64,000 bases of DNA from Caulobacter soli. GTDB lineage: Bacteria; Pseudomonadota; Alphaproteobacteria; Caulobacterales; Caulobacteraceae. How positions within the stretch are numbered: the stretch's first letter is position 1; the number at the start of each line of letters is the position of its first letter. The translations under genes were made by a program, and so were the position numbers. Positions 59,279 through 64,000 of this stretch are shown here, one piece after another. The notes under the pieces were generated by a model that made no database searches, was not told the origin of the DNA, and was given only the letters and a program-made list of their open reading frames with translations. The stretch is taken from NCBI RefSeq assembly GCF_011045195.1, contig NZ_CP049199.1, positions 2,666,001-2,730,000 on the forward strand, read 5' to 3'.

Positions 59279-60331
59279 ATGCGCCCGCCGATCGTTGAGA
59301 AGACTAGACCCCGTCCGGAAAGCCGCCCCTCCGACATGCTCGACTGTCTCGCCCGCCTCTTGGAACGTCAGCCGCGAACGGCGGAGGACTGGGTCGTGCG
59401 CCTGGGTCGCCCCAAGGTCTCGCCTCGCGACCTGAACGCGTTCGAGGCTTGGCTGAATGTCGATCCGCGCCATCTCGAGGACTACAGCGCCCTAAAGGCG
59501 ACGGTTCGCGAGAGCCAGGCTTTGCGCGCCGAGTTCGTCGGCGACCTGAACTTGATCCCCCGCACCGCGAAAGCTCGCCGCCGTCCGCGCGCCATCTGGC
59601 TGGCCCCTGTCGTTGGCGGCCTGGCCGCCGCCGCTCTGGTCATGGTCGTGTGGCCAGCCGGAGATCCGATGGCCGGCGCGACGACCTACCAGACCGCCGT
59701 CGGCGAGATCCGCGAGATCGTGCTGACCGACGGCTCGCGCGTGACCCTCGACACCGCCACAACTCTGCGGGCGCGCTTGGATGGCCCCGTGCGTCGGATC
59801 GCGCTGGACAAGGGAACCGCCTATTTCGCCGTCGCCCACGACAAGACTCATCCGTTCCAAGTGGCCCTGGCCGACCGCCAGGTGATCGTCACCGGCACGC
59901 ACTTCACCACCGGCGTCCGGGACGGCCAAGCCCAGGTGACGGTGCTGGAGGGCAGCGTGGCGGTCAGCCGTGTTCATCCCGATCAAACCGACGCGCTACG
60001 CGACGCCACGCGCCTGAAACCGGGCGATCAGGTTTCGTACCGCGCCGGCGCGCCGCTGATGCGTGAGGCGCGTGTCGATCCGGCCCAAGCCGCCGCCTGG
60101 CGCGAGCATCGATTGATCTTCCAGGACGTCGCCTTGACCGAGGTCGTGGCCGAGTTGTCACGCTACACCGCGACCCGAATCCGGATCGCCGATCCGGCTC
60201 TGGGACGTCGCCGGGTCACCGCCATCTTCCCCCTGGACGGCGCCGACTCCGTGATCGCTCGGGCCGACCGCCTGCTGCCGATCAGCGTGACCCGCACCGG
60301 TCCTGGCGAGGTGACGGTCCAGGCGCGCTGA
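59279..60331 (+). CDS. FecR-type transmembrane sigma regulator of the right module
   Basis: A 350-residue regulator: cytoplasmic sigma-binding N-terminus (LARLLERQPRTAEDWVVRLGRP, FEAWLNVDPRHLEDYSAL), a membrane segment (about residues 107-127, IWLAPVVGGLAAAALVMVVW), the FecR domain (TDGSRVTLDTATTLRARLDG, GTAYFAVAHDKTHPFQV, VIVTGTHFTTGV), and the C-terminal receptor-contact region ending VTVQAR. It carries the signal from the downstream STN receptor to the sigma factor. The start lies 4 bases after the sigma stop, so translation is coupled. Confidence 0.93.
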   Translation: MRPPIVEKTRPRPESRPSDMLDCLARLLERQPRTAEDWVVRLGRPKVSPRDLNAFEAWLNVDPRHLEDYSALKATVRESQALRAEFVGDLNLIPRTAKARRRPRAIWLAPVVGGLAAAALVMVVWPAGDPMAGATTYQTAVGEIREIVLTDGSRVTLDTATTLRARLDGPVRRIALDKGTAYFAVAHDKTHPFQVALADRQVIVTGTHFTTGVRDGQAQVTVLEGSVAVSRVHPDQTDALRDATRLKPGDQVSYRAGAPLMREARVDPAQAAAWREHRLIFQDVALTEVVAELSRYTATRIRIADPALGRRRVTAIFPLDGADSVIARADRLLPISVTRTGPGEVTVQAR

Positions 60332-60363
60332 CGACCTTTTCAAGCAAGCCCGGCATCGCAAGT

Positions 60364-60381
60364 CTGTCATCAACCCGCGAT
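60364..60381 (+). promoter_or_regulatory. Pho-box-like sequence before STN receptor
   Basis: CTGTCATCAACCCGCGAT: the first half-site CTGTCAT is perfect, and 13 of 18 positions match the enterobacterial Pho box by eye. It lies 41 bases before the receptor start. Confidence 0.45.
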
Positions 60382-60422
60382 ACCAAACCTCCGGGTGCGC
60401 AGGGGGCTCCGTTCGTCGTCAG

Positions 60423-63404
60423 ATGCCGTTTCGTCGCGCGCTCGCCGTCATCGCAGCCGCCGGCGTTCCGCTGGCCGTCGTGGCGTCGCCGGTCCAGGCC
60501 GCGGCCGCCTTCCATATTCCCGCCCAGGACGCCCGCACCGCCCTGATGGCCCTGTGCCTGAAGGGCGGCTGCGCCTTCGCCTTCGTGGTCGAGCCGGGGC
60601 GCGCCTATCGCACCAACGCGGTCGACGGCGTCATGTCGTGGCGAACCGCCGTCAATCGAATGCTGGCCGGCACCGGCCTGCGTCACGAGTTCATCGATCA
60701 GCGCTCCGTGCGGATCTGGGCCGAGGCCTCTCCCCCCCTGCCTCCATCGCGCGCGCCTTCCGTCGATCCGGGTCCCGCCGAGGTCGACGCCGTAACCGTG
60801 ACGGCCAGCTTTTCCGAAGGCATAGAGGCTTCGCTGGTCGCCAAGCGTCGCGCCGACGCGATCATCGATTCCGTCTCGGCCGGCCGGATGGGCGAGCTGC
60901 CGGCCGCCAACCTGGCCGAGGCCCTGCAGCGCGTCCCGGGCGTAGCCATCGAGCGCGAGGTCGGCGAGGGCCAGTTCGTCAGCGTTCGCGGCCTGGGTCC
61001 TCTATTCCAATCGGTGACCCTGAACGGCGCGCCGGTGGCGTTCAACGAGAACATCCGCAACTCCACTCAGAGCGGCCGGCAGTTCCGTTTCCGAGCCCTG
61101 TCGGCTGATCTGCTGGCCGGGGCGGTGCTGGCCAAGTCGCCGACCGCCGACCTGATCGACGGCGGCATCGGCTCCAATATCGACATCCGCACCGTGAGAG
61201 GCCTGGATGGTCCAAGCTACCTGTCGGCGCGGATCGACGGACACATCGAGGAACGTTCCGGTGTGGTTTCCCCCGACGTGGCGTTGTCGGGTCGCTGGCG
61301 ACGAGGCGACGGCGCGCTCGGCGTGGTCGGCGGCGTCTCCACCGAGACGCGCGAAGTGCGCTACGACCGCTTCCAGATCCAGCGCTGGCGCGACATCCAG
61401 ATCGGCGGGCGCGCCGTGCTCACGCCGAACGACCTGCGCACGACGGTCGAACGCGAGGATCGCCGCAGGGCCACGGCGTTCGCCGGCCTGGAGTGGCGGC
61501 CGTCGAACCAGACGACGATCGAGCTGAACGCCCTGGCCTCGCGGTTCGACAACGCCATCCGCGAGGACCGGATCATCTATGAAATTGGTGATCGGGCCGC
61601 CACGCCTGCTCTGGAGCCGGCCAGCCTGGTGGTCACAGACGGGGTGATGACCGCCGCGCGACTGACGGCCGGCCAAGTCAGCAACAACACCGAAATCTCC
61701 GACCAGGCCCATGACAGTCTGTCGCTGAACCTTTCGGCCCAGACCCGCTTGGGCGCATGGAGCGTCACGCCTCGCCTCAGTTGGTCACGCGCCCGTTCGG
61801 GCCTCGACACACCGCTGCAACGCATCGCGGCGGAGTCGCCGGAGGGCGTCGGCTATCGTTTCGACCTCGGCCCGGATCTGGTGGACGCACGCCAGATGCC
61901 GGTTCTCGACACCACCTTCGACCTGACCGACCCGCGCGCCCTGACCTATGCGCGCTATGGCGTGCGGGCGACCAATGTCGAGGACCACGACCGCACCGCC
62001 TTGCTGGCCGGCCAGCGACCGGTCGACATTCATCTTGGCCCCCTCCGCTTTGAACGCCTGGACCTCGGCGCCCAGCTCAGCGACCGGGGTCGTGACTACC
62101 AGCGGCGCGACCGCGAGGCGGTGTTGAGGCCCGGTGAGGTCATCTCGCCCGGCTTCTTCGATATCCACACGCCCAATGACGTGTTCGGCGGCTTGATCAC
62201 CACGCGCACCGGCCCGTGGACGGCCATCGACTTCTCCGCCTTTCGGGCCGCCTTCGTCCTGCCGGGCGAGGCCGACACGGTGATCGTCCAGGCGCAAGAC
62301 CTGAACCCGACCGGCGCCGACCTGCAGAACTCCTACAAGGTCGGCGAGCAGATCGCGGCCCTCTACGGCCGGACGGACTTCGCCACGACCATCCTCGGGC
62401 GCCCCGCCTCGGGCAATCTGGGCCTGCGCGTCAGCCGCACGCGGACGCGGGTGGAGGGCTCGTTGCTCGGCGTTTCCCCGACCGGCGAACTGGAGGTGCA
62501 CCCGGTCGAGCACGGCGGCGCCTATCTGGTCGCCCTGCCCAGCGCCAACCTCGCCATTGAACTGAATCCGACCTGGCGGCTTCGCCTGGCCGCTTCGCGC
62601 AGCATCACCCGGCCGTCACTGGCCGACCTGCGCTCGGCGACCATTCCGGCCAGCAGCCTGGTCTCCACACTTTACAATCGCGGCCAGGCCGAGATCGATC
62701 ATCCCTCGCCCGACACTCTGTTCAGCGGCGTGGGCGGTAACCCGGACCTGAAACCCTACATCTCTACCAATCTCGACGCCTCGCTGGAGCGGGACTTCGC
62801 GGGCTTCGGCGGCTTCAGCCTGGCGGCCTTTCACAAGACCATCGACGACTACATCACCCAGACCGCCAGCCCCGAGCGCCTGGCCTTCGCCACCCGCGCC
62901 GGACCGCCGGTGACGGCTACCGTGATGATGGCCAGGCCCCGTAACACAGGCCGCGCCCAGGTATCGGGCGTGGAGATTGCCTTCAGCCGCCGCTTCCCCG
63001 GCGGGCTTGGCGTCTGGACCAGCGCCACCCTGATCGACGCCGAGACGCGCAATCGCGTCACCGGCGAGCACAATCGGCTGAACGGAGTTTCCCGCCTCTC
63101 CTACTCGATCAGCCCCTTCGTCGAGCGCGGTCCGCTACACGCCCATCTCTCGTGGACCTGGCGCTCTTCGTTCGGTTCGGAGGCCGACATGCAGGGCGGT
63201 GGCGTGTCGAGCTTCGTCGTCGCCGATGCGGGCTATCTGGACGTCGCGGGCTCGTACGATCTGGGCCGCTCGATGGTGCTGTTCGTCGAGGCCAGCAACC
63301 TGACCGACACCACCGAAGCGGCCTTCGAGGGACGACCGGGGCGGCCCCTGCAGATTGGCCGCGCGGGTCGCGCCTTCGGCGTGGGCTTCAGGATGCGACT
63401 GTAG
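60423..63404 (+). CDS. TonB-dependent receptor, Xanth-Caul type, with STN domain
   Basis: A 993-residue transducer receptor. After a signal peptide ending near AAAA, an STN domain spans about residues 25-102 (FHIPAQDARTALMALCLKGGCAF to RSVRIWAEA). The plug is AEALQRVPGVAIEREVGEGQFVSVRGLGP, NENIRNSTQSGRQFRF and DLIDGGIGSNIDIR; the barrel ends FGVGFRMRL. It closely resembles the receptor at 55.9 kb but adds the STN domain, so this copy should both sense and transport. The ligand is unknown; linked phospholipases suggest a phosphoester. Confidence 0.95.
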   Translation: MPFRRALAVIAAAGVPLAVVASPVQAAAAFHIPAQDARTALMALCLKGGCAFAFVVEPGRAYRTNAVDGVMSWRTAVNRMLAGTGLRHEFIDQRSVRIWAEASPPLPPSRAPSVDPGPAEVDAVTVTASFSEGIEASLVAKRRADAIIDSVSAGRMGELPAANLAEALQRVPGVAIEREVGEGQFVSVRGLGPLFQSVTLNGAPVAFNENIRNSTQSGRQFRFRALSADLLAGAVLAKSPTADLIDGGIGSNIDIRTVRGLDGPSYLSARIDGHIEERSGVVSPDVALSGRWRRGDGALGVVGGVSTETREVRYDRFQIQRWRDIQIGGRAVLTPNDLRTTVEREDRRRATAFAGLEWRPSNQTTIELNALASRFDNAIREDRIIYEIGDRAATPALEPASLVVTDGVMTAARLTAGQVSNNTEISDQAHDSLSLNLSAQTRLGAWSVTPRLSWSRARSGLDTPLQRIAAESPEGVGYRFDLGPDLVDARQMPVLDTTFDLTDPRALTYARYGVRATNVEDHDRTALLAGQRPVDIHLGPLRFERLDLGAQLSDRGRDYQRRDREAVLRPGEVISPGFFDIHTPNDVFGGLITTRTGPWTAIDFSAFRAAFVLPGEADTVIVQAQDLNPTGADLQNSYKVGEQIAALYGRTDFATTILGRPASGNLGLRVSRTRTRVEGSLLGVSPTGELEVHPVEHGGAYLVALPSANLAIELNPTWRLRLAASRSITRPSLADLRSATIPASSLVSTLYNRGQAEIDHPSPDTLFSGVGGNPDLKPYISTNLDASLERDFAGFGGFSLAAFHKTIDDYITQTASPERLAFATRAGPPVTATVMMARPRNTGRAQVSGVEIAFSRRFPGGLGVWTSATLIDAETRNRVTGEHNRLNGVSRLSYSISPFVERGPLHAHLSWTWRSSFGSEADMQGGGVSSFVVADAGYLDVAGSYDLGRSMVLFVEASNLTDTTEAAFEGRPGRPLQIGRAGRAFGVGFRMRL

Positions 63405-63429
63405 CCTCGCCGTCCCTCAACCGCCCGAT

Positions 63430-63447
63430 CTGTCACCTCACGGACAT
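63430..63447 (+). promoter_or_regulatory. Pho-box-like sequence before phospholipase C gene
   Basis: CTGTCACCTCACGGACAT matches 13 of 18 Pho-box positions by eye (first half-site 6 of 7). It lies 46 bases before the start codon. Confidence 0.4.
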
Positions 63448-63483
63448 CTGGCGTGGCTAGACAGTGAACCAGCATCACCTTTC

Positions 63484-63493
63484 GGAACGTTCC
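63484..63493. repeat. Perfect palindrome GGAACGTTCC directly before a start codon
   Basis: This 10-base palindrome abuts the phospholipase ATG where a ribosome binding site would be. It may be a binding site, or may limit translation. Confidence 0.3.
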
Positions 63494-64000
63494 ATGCCCC
63501 CAGTCGATCGTCGCGCCTTCCTGCTCTCCGCGACCGCCGCGCTGGCCTTGCCGCCGACCCTCGCCAAGGCCGCGGCCATCCCCGCGGACGTGCGCACCGG
63601 CACGCTGAAGGACGTGGAGCACGTGGTGATCCTGATGCAGGAGAACCGCGCCTTCGATCACTATTTCGGCGTGATGAATGGCGTCCGGGGCTTTGGCGAT
63701 CGCTTCCCGATCCCGCTGCCCGATAGTCCTGGCTTGCGCCACAAGACGGTTTGGACCCAGGTCAACGACACGGCGAAGGGCGGGCCGCCGCTCATCTCGC
63801 CCTTCCCGTTGGACACGATAAAGACCTTCGCCCACATGCGGGTCGAGAGCACGCCCCATAGCTGGTCCGACGCCCACGCCGCCTGGAACGAAGGCCGCAT
63901 GAACCGCTGGCCCGCCGCCAAGACCGAGCGCGCCATGGGCTATTACCGCCGCGAAGACATCCCGTTCCAGTACGCGATGGCCGACGCCTTCACGCTCTGC
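63494..64000 (+). CDS. Phosphocholine-type phospholipase C, N-terminal part
   Basis: The first 169 residues of an exported enzyme, running off the window end in frame. A twin-arginine signal (DRRAFLLSATAALALP) leads to the phosphoesterase family start GTLKDVEHVVILMQENRAFDHYFGVMNGVRGFGDRF, in which the ENRAFDHYFG motif (metal-binding Glu-Asn region) is characteristic of phosphocholine-specific phospholipase C and acid phosphatase AcpA relatives. PHSWSDAHAAWNEGRMNRW also fits. It would split phosphatidylcholine or sphingomyelin into diacylglycerol and phosphocholine. Confidence 0.92.
   Translation, partial: MPPVDRRAFLLSATAALALPPTLAKAAAIPADVRTGTLKDVEHVVILMQENRAFDHYFGVMNGVRGFGDRFPIPLPDSPGLRHKTVWTQVNDTAKGGPPLISPFPLDTIKTFAHMRVESTPHSWSDAHAAWNEGRMNRWPAAKTERAMGYYRREDIPFQYAMADAFTLC

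Noticed and set aside
1..64000. Search for tRNA, rRNA, CRISPR arrays, IS elements, integrases and attachment sites
   Set aside because: I saw no cloverleaf-like TTCRANTCC regions, regular repeat-spacer series, transposase motifs or flanking direct repeats. The clusters appear as chromosomal neighbours rather than a mobile island.

Overview
The window is about 64 kb of GC-rich alphaproteobacterial chromosome, most likely Caulobacter or a close relative. The reasons are the high G+C third-position bias, five TonB-dependent receptors (two of the Xanth-Caul type), a D-mannonate dehydratase of the Caulobacter/Novosphingobium ManD type, and two promoters that fit the published Caulobacter housekeeping consensus (TTGACGS, 10-14 bases, GCTANAWC). 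I saw no rRNA, tRNA, CRISPR array, IS element or integrase. The species call is inference.

Layout. 1-0.4 kb: tail of a chemoreceptor. 0.5-2.1 kb: an AlkB-family dioxygenase divergent from a thioredoxin-reductase-like flavoprotein. 2.1-7.2 kb (minus): panB, yfgM-like, bamB and der, an envelope-biogenesis cluster matching the E. coli yfgM-bamB-der order. 7.2-8.6 kb (minus): an ECF sigma factor between two small membrane-protein genes. 8.8-11.8 kb: HAD phosphatase, ArsC-like protein, then a TetA-type exporter divergent from a TetR repressor across two tet-operator-like palindromes. 11.8-17.7 kb: beta-glucuronidase, TonB receptor and divergent manD, a glucuronoside-use locus. 17.8-25.4 kb: mixed genes, including a MocR regulator divergent from a DUF983 gene over a 9-bp-arm operator. 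25.5-29.1 kb: a signalling block (Rrf2 Fe-S regulator, FixJ-like regulator, lone receiver, FixL-like kinase). 29.2-35.4 kb: GST, three paralogous NAD(P)-binding proteins, a Rieske-flavoprotein reductase and an AhpD-like protein, which look like a redox or electrophile-stress island. 35.5-43.0 kb: a CoA-ligase/hydratase/dehydrogenase catabolic cluster in two divergent arms around an AraC-family regulator, with the same 18-base motif before each arm.

43.1-64 kb holds two cell-surface-signalling (sigma/FecR/receptor) modules. The first (minus: FecI-like sigma, FecR, TonB receptor, gamma-glutamyltransferase; plus: a divergent STN-bearing receptor and a convergent secreted M20 amidohydrolase) suggests use of gamma-glutamyl or acylated amino compounds. 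The second (all plus) runs from a secreted phosphoinositide-PLC/acid-phosphatase fusion through a TonB receptor, ECF sigma, FecR and STN-bearing receptor to a phosphocholine-type phospholipase C cut by the window end. Three of its genes are preceded by Pho-box-like sequences. I propose that it is a phosphate-responsive phospholipid/phosphoester scavenging system, and it is the most interesting region here.

Certainty: family assignments rest on motifs read by eye and are strong for most genes. Substrates of receptors and oxidoreductases, operator assignments and regulon links are inference.
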